13,659 bases of DNA from Nephromyces sp. MM_2019 (lineage: Eukaryota > Apicomplexa > Aconoidasida > Nephromycida). The stretch covers positions 1-13,659 of the forward strand of contig JADHZB010000322.1 in NCBI GenBank assembly GCA_015657535.1. Direction: 5' to 3'. The notes beneath the pieces were generated by a model. It had not been told where the DNA came from. It made no database searches and saw only the letters and a program-made list of their open reading frames with translations. Below, in pieces: positions 1 through 8,945 of this stretch. Made by a program: the position numbers and the translations under genes. Numbering within the stretch: the first letter of the stretch is position 1; each line of letters begins with the position of its first letter.

Positions 1-20
1 CTACTCCTCAGATTGCCATC

Positions 21-2803
21 ATGTCGAAACCCTTCATACCCCAAGCCGTCAAGGCTGGTGGCCAGAGGTCCTCAGGCATGTTTTCTAGGACTGGACACAC
101 AAACTCTTCAGGGAATGCCTTTGATTCGTTTGGCGCACACACGTCTAGTGCTGATCGTCACGGGTCACCCCCCAACAGAAGCTCGATGGCACCCCGCCAA
201 TATCCCTATGCTTCTACCTCCTCCTCCCCCCCACCCAAAGAGAACTTCACCCCCTTCCGGCCCTCCTTTGCTAGACATGGTGGTGGTCAGCCTCCAACTG
301 GTGCCTCATCAATCTCTGATAACCCCTCACGCCCCTCCTTCTCAGCCATGAAGAACAGCAGCCTGTCAGCTCCAAACTATCCGTCACTCTCCTCTGGAGA
401 AGCTCAAGATGCTGCTCAACTCCCCCCCGCCAGGAGATCGGGTTTCCCCCCCACTTCAAGCTACCCCCCTCAACAGCAACAACATACAAACCCCGCTCAA
501 GCTCTCGCTGCTCAAGGGGGGGCTCCAGGGGGGAGCTATGCTTCCATCTTGAACTCCAACCAACCAGCTGCCTCTGGTACGTACACTGCACCCGTCGTAC
601 AGTATCCCTCCAGCACACAGCCAGTGGAGATTGATTCACTGGTTTTGATCAAAATCATCAAACACTGCAGAGAGAACTACCCTGTGGAGGTTAATGGGCA
701 GTTATTGGGGGTCGATAGAAGCGATTCACTGGAGGTAACAAACTGCTTCGCTCTACCCTTGAAGAATGATCTGTACGCACACGTTCAGAAGGATAAGGGA
801 TTGCTCTTAACTAATGAAGAAGTTGAGGAGAAAGCTGATGAAGACAGCGAGAAATATCAAGGAAAAATGACTGAACTAATGCACGATGTTAGTGCTGACT
901 GCTTCAGTGTGGGTTGGTATCAAACTCAAACTGCTTCAGAACTGAAGAGCAAGGATACTTTGGAGAGCTTGGTTGCCTATCAGGAGCAGACTAGGAAGGC
1001 GATTATGTTGTTATATGGTAGGGGTGTTTGTTAGGTTTGAGGAGGGTGTGAGGGGGGTGCTTAGCGGTATGGTCATGTGTATGGCTTGCTTTTGTGAATG
1101 ATTGGGCTGATGGTTGTGTGTCTTTTTGTGTGGCTGGGGGTTATTTTTGCAGTATATACAAGCACTCGATGTGAAGCATCTCAGTGGGTGTTCTCGTGTT
1201 TCCCCTGTTAATTTAGCCAGTTTCTCTCGTCCTTCCTGTTGCTACTCCGCATAATACCCTATTTCAGCACTTATGGCCATATGCTCACAAGCACACCCAC
1301 ACCCATACCTCCACACACCCACACCCGTCCACCCACTCCCACCCACACCCGCACACAAACCTCCACACATCCTTACAAATACACTGTGTAATGCGTTCCA
1401 CAACTCTCCTGTACACTCATGCACACGCACCTACCAAACAAGCATACCAACATCCATGCAACACACAACTCCTCCCCACAAACAACTGCTTCCAAAAACG
1501 CTATTGAGATTCGTTCTTTTCAGACCCAAAGGCAAACAACATGGGGAAAATGTCAGCTTTCAAGGCATACCGTGTATCTCAAGCTTTTTATGACGCCTAC
1601 AGAGCTGCTGAGATTGATCCTAAGAAGTATAATCAGCTGAGATTTGATGAGATTTTGATTGAGATACCCATCGTCATCAAGAATGCCCTCTTAACAGAGG
1701 CTTTCATCTTGGAATACGCTAAGCCTGATCCCCTGCAGAGTCTAGCAGACTTTGACTCTCTGTTACTCGATGAAACAAAACACTTGGAGTCTCAGCTCTC
1801 GGGCTTAGCTACGTGTGTGGAGCATATTATGGAAGAGCAAGACAAATTGCAGTATTATCAGGTGTGTGGGGGGTGGGTTGGAGGGGTGTGAGGGGGTTAT
1901 GAGGGGAGGGGGTTTGGAGGGTGGGGGGTTAGTGGGTGTATTGGTGTGTTGGTGGGTGTGTTTCGGTGGGTTGGTGGGTGTGTTTCGGTGGGTTGGTGGG
2001 TGTGTTTCGGTGGGTAGATGGGTGTGTTTCGGTGGGTAGGTGGGTGTGTTTCGGTGGGTAGGTGGGTGTGTTTCGGTGGGTNGGTGGGTGTGTTTCGGTG
2101 GGTTGGTGGGTGTGTTGGTGTTTTTTGGTGGGAATATTTGCTGGTGTGTTGATGGGTGTCAATGAGTATCCGTGATTTTGTCTAGGTGTGTGTGTGTGTG
2201 AAGTTTGTATCTTGTTTTACATCAGTGTGTCTCCATGTGTTTACATCTATGTGTGTCTTTTCGCATGTATGTGTATCGATTAATGCATCTTTTCGCGTGT
2301 GTCTCTCTAACCATCTACACAATTGTATGTGTGTCCATCCATAGGGCTCTTTTCACGTGTGTTTGCACGACCTTTGAGCACCTTAAAATGCCCTAAATAC
2401 TGTTAGATAAATCTTAACACGCACACTTAAGTATGTAGTGTGTGCGAAATATTGGTAGATCGTGTTCTTTGCGTATCTCCAGAGTATATGCTGATGTGTG
2501 TTACCTACACTTAATCTTCGTTTCGTCTTCTTTCTTCAGCGCGAGTATACTAAGCAGCAGTATGAGATAAAGCAGTTGGTCGAGAGAGCGAAGCTGGAGA
2601 ATCAGCGTAGAGAGTTGACTGACGAGTCTACGCTAAGCATTGAGAATATTGCGGCTGACTTTAGTACTATTCCAGTACCTAGTCAGGTCAACAGCTTGTT
2701 CCTAGCTTATCAGGCTAGTGTGTATCAGAAGGATATCGTCAAACTGTGCGAGGAGAATATTTCGAAGATGTTTATGCTTAGCAAATGCAGCAGGAAGGCT
2801 TGA
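21..2803 (+). CDS. eIF3h: Eukaryotic translation initiation factor 3 subunit H (MPN-domain protein), 3 exons
   Basis: Subunit of the eIF3 complex, which loads mRNA and initiator tRNA onto the 40S ribosome in the cytoplasm. Exons by splice signals and frame: 21-1017, 1524-1861, 2540-2803 (532 residues). Intron 1 starts GTAGGG and ends TTTTCAG, splitting the Asp codon of the LLY-D-P junction. Intron 2 starts GTGTGTGG and ends TTTCTTCAG, in phase 0. Residues about 202-345 form an MPN domain with family-typical EIDSLVLIKIIKH, NGQLLG, LEVTNCF and VGWYQ. The JAMM metal-binding His-x-His...Asp set is not seen, as expected for eIF3h. Exon 2 carries EIPIVIKN, the counterpart of human EVPIVIKN. Exon 3 encodes the C-terminal helical part. 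The start has ATG context gccatcATG. Oddity: residues 1-200 are a Ser/Pro/Gln/Gly-rich extension, while human eIF3h is about 350 residues with a short N-terminus. Identity is sure; the exact use of the first ATG is less so. Confidence 0.93.
1018..1523 (+). other. eIF3h intron 1, GT-rich at the donor end and CA-rich at the acceptor end
   Basis: The first part (1018-1150) is G/T-rich with runs such as gaggggggtg. The last part before the polypyrimidine tract (about 1278-1480) is dominated by cacaccca-type sequence. Open frames inside it translate to His/Thr/Pro strings with no family resemblance and are treated as intronic. The Asp codon split by this intron restores the eIF3h family reading YDP across the junction. 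Confidence 0.85.
1956..2117 (+). repeat. 22-bp G/T-rich minisatellite in eIF3h intron 2
   Basis: About 7.3 tandem copies of a 22-base unit, which splits as gtgtgtttcg plus gtgggttggtgg. Copies start near 1956, 1978, 2000, 2022, 2044, 2066 and 2088. Copies differ mainly at one position pair (ttgg / taga / tagg). One ambiguous base (n) lies at 2082, as expected if the array was hard to assemble. Each unit carries GGTGGG and GGTGGG blocks, so the intronic RNA could form two- or three-layer G-quadruplexes. A minus-strand open frame through it (Pro/Thr/His repeats) is a by-product of the unit. Confidence 0.9.
2205..2400 (+). repeat. Degenerate GT-rich repeats in eIF3h intron 2
   Basis: Three imperfect copies of a motif like cttttcgcgtgtgt occur near 2256, 2287 and 2347, embedded in atgtgtgt sequence. 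They lie between the 22-bp minisatellite and the intron 2 acceptor. No coding evidence was seen. Confidence 0.5.
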
Positions 2804-2812
2804 GAGACACGC

Positions 2813-2852
2813 TGTGTGTGTGTGTGTGTGTGTATGTGTGTGTGTGTGTGTG
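2813..2852 (+). repeat. (TG)n microsatellite just after the eIF3h stop
   Basis: A nearly pure TG dinucleotide tract with one interruption (tatg) begins ten bases after the eIF3h stop codon, probably within its 3' UTR. It fits the general GT-rich composition seen downstream of exons in this window. Confidence 0.9.
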
Positions 2853-3490
2853 GTCTCTTTTTGTATGTTTAGTCCTATAGTTTGTGTGTGGTATTCGTAA
2901 ACTCGAGTATAAACTGACATTACATGTGATTAGTGTGTATGTTATGCTCTTTGTTTCTCTCTCTTGTGCATGGTATGCCAGTTACCTGTATGTGCACGTA
3001 AACATGTGTTGTGTATTATGTTGTGTGTGCTATGCATCTTACAATGTCTAACCTTCATGGGATTAGCAGACTATGCGACTATTGGATAGTTTGCCCTTCT
3101 TCCTTAACTTTACGCAGGAAGTATCTCACACATTTCTTATCACTAAAAAAGATAGTCTTTTCACCACTATTCAGTGTATATACACTCACTGTTTCCTCCG
3201 TTTGAGCTCATGAGATGGTGATGTTTTTTCTTGCTCGTATGAACTGAAAATATATCTTGGGGCTTTGCCTGGATTTTTAGCTAGGATTCTCTAATGAGGG
3301 AGATATTAATGGGGAAGGTGTGTGAAAAAGTTCTAAGTGGGTGTATTTACACTGCCATTCAGCTTCCCAGCTTTTTGAAGATCGCCGAGGCAACCTATTT
3401 GTCTATTTTTCCCCTTTTATTAGAGGATATATATATATGTATGGTAGCAGAGATTAATAGGGGATATATACTAGTTTAATATATAGCCTC
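2853..3490. other. Spacer between convergent genes, no gene seen
   Basis: AT-richer than the rest of the window, GT-leaning up to about 3030 and mixed afterwards. It contains a short (at)n run near 3428-3439. Short open frames of about 60 codons show no recognisable domain and no codon pattern like the neighbouring genes. It probably holds the 3' UTR and termination region of eIF3h. Confidence 0.6.
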
Positions 3491-3676
3491 AGCTGTGTAG
3501 AAGCTTAAAGCCTTAAAACTAGTGATTTCTCTGCAGCTGTCAATACACACACACGCACACACGGGGGGTAAGCATCGACAGGAGCAGCTCTCTGGGATGT
3601 GAATGCTGTCGCAACCTTCAACCAAGCTATATAGAAGCTTAAAGCCTTAAAACTAGTGATTTCTCTGCAGCTGTCA

Positions 3677-3722
<46 letters not shown>

Positions 3723-3770
3723 TAAGCATCTAAACCACACCATTTATATAATGTGAATGATGTCGCATTT
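3491..3770. repeat. Tandem duplication of about 134 bp carrying a CA microsatellite
   Basis: Copy A (about 3491-3624) and copy B (about 3625-3770) share a near-identical core that runs from tagaagcttaaagcc through ctgcagctgtcaatacacac. A more diverged tail follows (taagcatc..., then atgtgaatg-tgtcgca). The CA tract is short and interrupted in copy A (acacacacgcacacac) but is a perfect (AC)20 in copy B (3679-3718). This shows microsatellite growth after, or loss in one copy since, the duplication. No coding content was recognised. Confidence 0.85.
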
Positions 3771-4247
3771 TTTGCACATTCCATAGGATCATTGACATCC
3801 TACGACGTGGCTCTAAATGTGTAATGCACCAAACTCCTGCTCACACACACAGATAAGCTATCAGCGGATAAAAATGCACAACACACATCCAGAACGCAAA
3901 CTGCAGCAAGCACCTCAAAGCTTCATTTAGCAGAATAGGCACCGGCCAATCAGCAGCACGTCAAGCTACGAGCTCAGCAGCAACGGGATGTTGAAGAAAA
4001 GCATCTTCTATACTTAATAGGGGAGTTAGCAGTCTAGCATCAGAGGTTGAATCGCCCTTATCATACAGACACCCTAAGCTGGTAACCCGTGTGAGTGTGA
4101 GAGTCTAATTCACTGGTAAACTCAAAGCCTAGATTACTGACCACTGGTGAACCCAATTCCCTCCACCACAAATCTCTAAACACACATGTGGCAAAACATA
4201 AAACCTATAAACCCTAAGTCCGTGTGCTAGTAGCCTATCAATGATGT
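3771..4247. other. Non-coding flank downstream of the WRAP53-like gene
   Basis: Mixed-composition sequence with no plausible exon, tRNA or rRNA seen. It lies 3' of the minus-strand WD40 gene and probably includes its 3' UTR. One extra telomere-like heptamer context (ataaaccctaag) sits at 4207-4218. Confidence 0.5.
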
Positions 4248-4266
4248 AAACCCTAAACCCTAAACC
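4248..4266 (-). repeat. Interstitial telomere-like array, TTTAGGG type
   Basis: The plus strand reads aaaccctaaaccctaaacc, about 2.7 units of CCCTAAA. On the minus (sense) strand of the adjacent gene this is TTTAGGG. It starts 8 bases past the stop codon of the WRAP53-like gene, so it is likely in that gene's 3' UTR. TTTAGGG is the telomere unit of most plants and of several alveolates. Too short to be a telomere itself. Confidence 0.8.
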
Positions 4267-4273
4267 ATTAATG

Positions 4274-7200
4274 CTAGTCTGTTGGTATGGCTTCTTGGGG
4301 TAGGAACCATATGCGAATGCTATTGTCAAGCTGCTCTGTTGATTTGGCATTATCAGCTAAGCGCTGTATAGAATTTTGATCGTGTGTGTGTGCCGTGTGC
4401 GGCTGATGGTGCATTGTCGTATCCGCTTGACTGTATAAAGCAGCTGGAACGGTTCCTTCCTCAGGCTTCTCTGCATCTTCATCGCTTGAAAGGCCTTCAT
4501 CTGGCTTGCCTTTGTGGAACTCGAACTCAGGGAAAACTCTGTAAACACCGCGGGTATGCAGTTCAGGGAGTGTATGTACACCTAAGTAAATACTGTAGGG
4601 CAGCACAACACTCCTAGTTTTCACATGCCTAGTAAGCCTGATTAATGCCATAATATCAAGCTGAGCAGTACTCTGGGAGGGTGCATCATACGGTAGAACA
4701 TACGAAAACAGTGCTTATGATTTTGTGGATGTGTGCGCAAATATTTCGACAAGAGCATACGGTGTACAGACACACACCCAAACATATACGCACAGCAAGA
4801 TATACGCACACACATCAAGATATGTGCAAAAACACCAAGGTATATCCTCAAATAATACATCAAGATATGCGTACGACCCACAACAAGCTATACGCTCAAA
4901 TCAAACATCAAGATATAATGCGCACACATACCAATAAAGTTTAACACACGCGCCAACATATAAAACTTACCGAGTACCAGATGAGGTAAGAAGAAGAGGG
5001 AGATTAGAATGAAACTGAGCTCCTGTTAAAGCTGAGTTATGAAGCTTTGGCGAGTCTTCAAGAGAAGGATAAGCTGCTAATCCCGTCTTCAAGCTATAGA
5101 GTAGCAGCCTTCCGTTGGTATTACCTACACACAAGGGGTAATAACCATGCAGGATAAGACACACTTGGAATTATAATACACACACACATGCATTTACCAG
5201 TCTGGGCGACATGCATGCACACGCATTTGAAACCATGGAGAACAACACACACACACAGACACATTTGAAATCAGGGTACCATACATACACAGGCACACAC
5301 ACACATTTGAAACGAGAGAACGATACACACATATTTTAAACCAAAAAAGCATACACACACACGCAGAAGGGCAAAATCTCAAGAATCACACACGCACTTC
5401 AAACTCCCGGCACACACACACCAAATCAACAGCTTTGGGATGCCACACCCACCTGAGACGACTGTATCTCCCTTCACATCAAACTGATAGCGTTGACTAC
5501 TGTGAGCTTCACGTCGAAGGCGAAAAAGAACGTCTTCAGCTTTTCTGATATCCCAACAACGTAGATACTCATCGTCTCTATGCCCACTAATGATCGTATT
5601 CTCGGAAGGCCACATGAGCTATACAAACACCAAGCCACGCAACACACACACAGTTGATACACCTTGAATAAAATACAAAACTGGGCTTACACACACACTA
5701 AGAGAAAAACTCTGATCACACCAAAGCATAGAAGCGGAGAAAATGAGCGAACTCAAACTCATATAGAAATAGATCAAGAAACGCACACATGAAGACATCC
5801 ACACCCATCCACACCGAACCACACACCCACACACGCATATACATACCTACACACCCTGCATCCCACTTATAGTTCCTTCCCTAAACGACTTAAAAAGCTA
5901 ATTTCCTTCCATTTTTCAACACACACAGTGTACGTACACCCTGCTGCCAACCTGAGTAACTCCTCCCCAAGTAGTTGATACGTCCTTCAGTGAAAACAAC
6001 ATACACGCAGAGCTCGCTCGTTCATCATAGACATACACTGATCGACCGTAGGAGCCCACAGCAAAGAGATTAGAGTTCTCTTCATCCACAGAGACAGTGC
6101 AGAAAGCAAAGCTAGAGATTATGCCTTTCTGCCCTACTTTACTCTTTCGAGTTGCTAGCTGATAGTCCTGAAGAAACAACGGAAAGAGGTGTGCATCTTC
6201 TCGAGTTTGGGAGTGTGTAGAGCGAGAGGTGAGAAGCATTTCGAGAGGAAAAAGACATCAAAAGAGTGTGCATAGTGTGGAGTTGGGGATTTCGCCCTCG
6301 TCCCCCTTTTGCCCCTTTCGCCCCTCTCCCCCACCACCCTCCACTTCCTTCTTCCGCACCTCTCTCCCCCCCTCCACCCCCCCTTACCCCCCTATAAAAG
6401 CACCAACACTCCCATACACACAAATACCTGATATTGCCGGCCTGGCCTCGAGCAATCAAACACACGGATGACGTTCTTTCCCCCCCCATAGAGGCGCTGT
6501 CCACTGGGGTGGAAGGCTAACGAGTAAACGGAGCTGACAGCATCAACGTGATTGAAGGGAATGAAGCTGATGACATCTCCAGTTGCTATGTTATACACAC
6601 GAATCTGTGTGTGTGGTAGGCACAGTAGCATCATTAGAGAGTGCGGGAAGTGGTATATAGCAGGGGTAGAGGAGTTTAAGTTAGCTATCGCGTGTGTGGG
6701 TGGAGTGGGAGAAATCGTGTGTGTGGGAGTGGGAGAATTCGCGTGTGCATGTGCCTGCAGGGGAGTATGAAGTGTCCTGTGTGTAATATATAGGTGAAGA
6801 TGCGGGGATACGTGCGTTTGCCTGTTGTATAGTCGCGAGTGTGAAGATACGTGTGTGTTTATAGGTTGAAGTGTGAAGATGCATGTACGCTTGTGTTTTT
6901 GTGTATATGTGAGAATGTGAAGATGTGAGCTTATGCGCATATATATAAGCAAGTTTGAAGATCTATGTGTGCGTGTCGATATCACTGTACATACACTCAT
7001 TCGCTGCTATGGCTCAACTTATCTCACACTTCTCATATAGAAGCTGAGCTAATACAACACACATAAGCTATCGAAGGGAATATAATAGCTCCTCAGCTCA
7101 CATACGCACCCGCATCCATCTACTCAAGAAGATAGGGAATCCGTCTTATGCCACAAGCCGTATACTCATACACTAATCTCTTTCTACACACATATATAAC

Positions 7201-7922
7201 CCCAGACGCACACACACTTCCCCATAAACACACATATTACTCCACACACACACACGCCACCCCACAGACACACCGGATGGTCTCTGCAAGTCGTCGCCAA
7301 GTAGCAGCTCTCTGGAGATTGCCAGTCCATCGAAGGATACCAACAAAAGTCAAACACACATTCTGCCTCATCAATCTGCCCAAAAGGTATCAGCTGCTGC
7401 ACTTCATAAGATGAAAAGGAAGGCTGAAACTCAGGCGAGTTGTAGAATATATCTGCAAATGTATGTGTGTGACAGACATGAAGGCAGCGTATGTTATTTC
7501 AACGAGAGGTTTGCAGGCTTAATAGAGGCTTCTCAAAAAAGATAAAAGCGTCATGAAAGCTGTAAGCGTCTCGCTTGATATCAACAAAAAGAGCAACACA
7601 CAACATGAAATTAGAGCACACACACGCGGTATGATACTAGAGCACACACACAATCCAATGCTCACAACAATCCACAGTCACAAACACACAAATAAATACA
7701 CCCACACACAAACCCACCTATGATATTTGGAGGAATAGAAAAAAGTCGAATTGATGAATCTTCACTGCACGAAACAAACACTCTTCCATCTGGGCTCCAC
7801 TTCGTGCCCTTTAAAAAGTTATTGTGTGCTATTTTCTCCTCTTTTTCGCAAGGGGAAAACGTAAAATCCTCTGTTTTCGTCTCATTTAGAAGAACAGGAG
7901 AAAGATGGTTGTTAGAATGCAT
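4274..7922 (-). CDS. WRAP53/TCAB1-like WD40 protein (telomerase Cajal body protein 1 family), 7 exons
   Basis: The family binds CAB-box scaRNAs and telomerase RNA and directs them to Cajal bodies. Exons on the minus strand: 7922-7718, 7452-7274, 6604-6428, 6167-5952, 5618-5453, 5124-4971, 4538-4274. They give one 453-residue frame, and all introns are GT...AG with compatible phases. Matches to the human protein appear in order: NFLKGTKWSPDG (residues 35-46), VFDFCWY, CRDHPIRVYN across the exon 2/3 junction, SLAFHPSG, RVFDCSRPGR, GIISSFAF, AVGSYGRS, LRCWDIR, SSQRYQFDV, VVSGNTNG across exons 5/6, LLLTSSGTRVFPE across exons 6/7, and a final strand NSIRIWFLP. The first ATG (7922) gives only about 34 residues before the WD core, whereas human TCAB1 has a long N-terminus. 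The frame stays open upstream to a TAG near 8030, so an upstream exon is possible. The tail (366-453) is acidic, then His/Thr-rich. Confidence 0.87.
4795..4922 (-). repeat. Degenerate 19-26 bp array in the last intron of the WRAP53-like gene
   Basis: About six imperfect copies of a core like acatcaagatatgcg occur at roughly 4795, 4813, 4832, 4858, 4880 and 4905, within the intron at 4539-4970. Variants include accaaggtat and acaagctat. On the sense strand this reads atatcttgatgt. Overlapping Thr/His-rich open frames on the plus strand are by-products. Confidence 0.65.
6302..6392 (-). other. Sense-strand G-quadruplex-prone block in intron 3 of the WRAP53-like gene
   Basis: The plus strand has C runs at 6302-6306, 6312-6315, 6321-6324 and 6328-6332, with loops of 5, 5 and 3 bases. 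More C runs lie at 6366-6372, 6377-6383 and 6387-6392. The nascent RNA of the minus-strand gene therefore carries G-runs that satisfy the usual four-tract quadruplex pattern, close to the donor at 6427. Confidence 0.7.
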
Positions 7923-8640
7923 CTTCAGCGTTAATTTACCGCTCTTTACAGAAAAATTTGCGACAAAAACAAGAAGTATAAAAAAGGGGGTTTCTATGAA
8001 GAGGGAGTCTCTGTGAAGAAGGGGGTTCTACGAACAGGTTGGCTTTGTAAACAGAGAATTCTCCAAACATCCACTATGAAGGAACGAATTTTTCCTTAGA
8101 AAGGTCAAAATAAACTCCCACAGACATAAAAGGATGTTTTCTGTGAAAAAATGTATCCCAGTAGCAAAGAAGGTATAAATTGAGGCTTTTTAAAGATGAA
8201 AAAGACAAAAATAAGGGTTTCTATCTGAAGAAGAGGAAGAAGGGAACGGCTTTTTCCATATAACAAAAAATGAAGATGAAAAGCGATCTGAAAATTTCAG
8301 CAGGAAAAGTATGAACAAGGTGGTGATGTTCCATCGAAGTATGCAGGAAGTTGGAGAAATCTCCATGATGAAGAGGGAGATGAAGAGGGAGATGAAGAGG
8401 GAGATGAGGGGAGAGATGAGGAAGGATAATGAACTAGCTGTTTTCCCCTCTTCTTCTTCATCATGAATACGCTTTTTTCATCTATAAAGAGGGAAGATTG
8501 TGTACAATATGTGCGAGTTTGAGATGAACGCGCTTTATTTAGTTTTTGGTGACGAGCAGCTCTTGGTGAAGATGAGAAGAAGAGGGACGAGCTTGCAAAA
8601 AATTGGATGAAAATGTAAAATTTGAGAAGCTTTACGCAGT
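7923..8640. other. Purine-rich upstream region of the WRAP53-like gene with degenerate repeats
   Basis: The plus strand is A/G-rich, so the sense strand of the minus gene is C/T-rich. Near 7986-8035 the units gggggtttctatgaa, gggagtctctgtgaa and gggggttctacgaa recur with a period of about 18 bases. Weaker relatives lie near 8135 and 8213. It probably holds the 5' UTR or promoter of the WRAP53-like gene, possibly with a small unseen N-terminal exon. A minus-strand open frame at 8297-8764 ends in a Ser/Pro repeat followed by WRFLQLPAYFDG. I could not link it to the gene by splice phase. Confidence 0.5.
8367..8426 (+). repeat. 12-bp minisatellite, five copies
   Basis: Three exact copies of gatgaagaggga (8367-8402) are followed by two variants, gatgaggggaga and gatgaggaagga. 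The period is a multiple of three, so minus-strand translation gives a Pro-Ser-Ser-Ser repeat. That could be a low-complexity coding tract, but the composition of the whole region is purine-rich and non-coding origin is more likely. Confidence 0.85.
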
Positions 8641-8945
8641 CGAATGTGTGTGTGTTGCGTGTGTGATGTGCGTCGGTGTGATGGGTGTGTGAGTGACGGG
8701 TGTGTGTGTATGAGAAGCAAGCTTGTGGTAGATATATGAGTCTATATACGTGTTTGTGTGACAAATATGTGAAAGGCGCATGGTGGTGTGTGTGAGATGC
8801 ATGTGTGTGTGAGATTCATCAGTGCAGAGTGCCAATACGCCATAGCTTGATGAGGGCTTGTGTGTGAGCATTGGTATGCGCCACTGTGTTCCTGAATGCA
8901 CGCTCTAGTGTGTGCGAGGTGATTCTGCCGTACTTAAACCGTAGC
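8640..8945. promoter_or_regulatory. Probable divergent promoter zone between the WRAP53-like gene and eIF5A
   Basis: Position between two divergently oriented genes implies both start sites lie nearby. The plus strand is GT-rich to about 8920 and turns C/A-rich from about 8945, with a short mixed stretch between (tgattctgccgtacttaaacc). This is inference from gene orientation and composition. I recognise no core promoter element. Confidence 0.4.

Noticed and set aside
1956..2117. Possible CRISPR array
   Set aside because: The repeats are directly adjacent with no unique spacers, and the setting is a eukaryotic intron.
1929..2162. Minus-strand open frame rich in Pro/Thr/His repeats
   Set aside because: It is the reverse reading of the 22-bp intronic minisatellite, crosses an ambiguous base and lies inside a well-supported eIF3h intron.
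3771..4247. Possible tRNA or small RNA gene
   Set aside because: No intact T-loop box (GGTTCGAATCC type) or cloverleaf arms were found; gaggttgaatcg near 4045 is only a weak resemblance.
6139..7000. Long minus-strand open frames of 121 and 202 codons
   Set aside because: Only short parts match the WD40 family (exons 3 and 4). The remainder is CA- or G-rich intron readthrough flanked by good splice sites.
7273..7274. Alternative exon 2 end in the WRAP53-like gene reading through CLWGG
   Set aside because: The earlier GT donor (7273) keeps phase 0 and gives CRDHPIRVYN, aligning with the family without an insertion. The later GT would add five residues.
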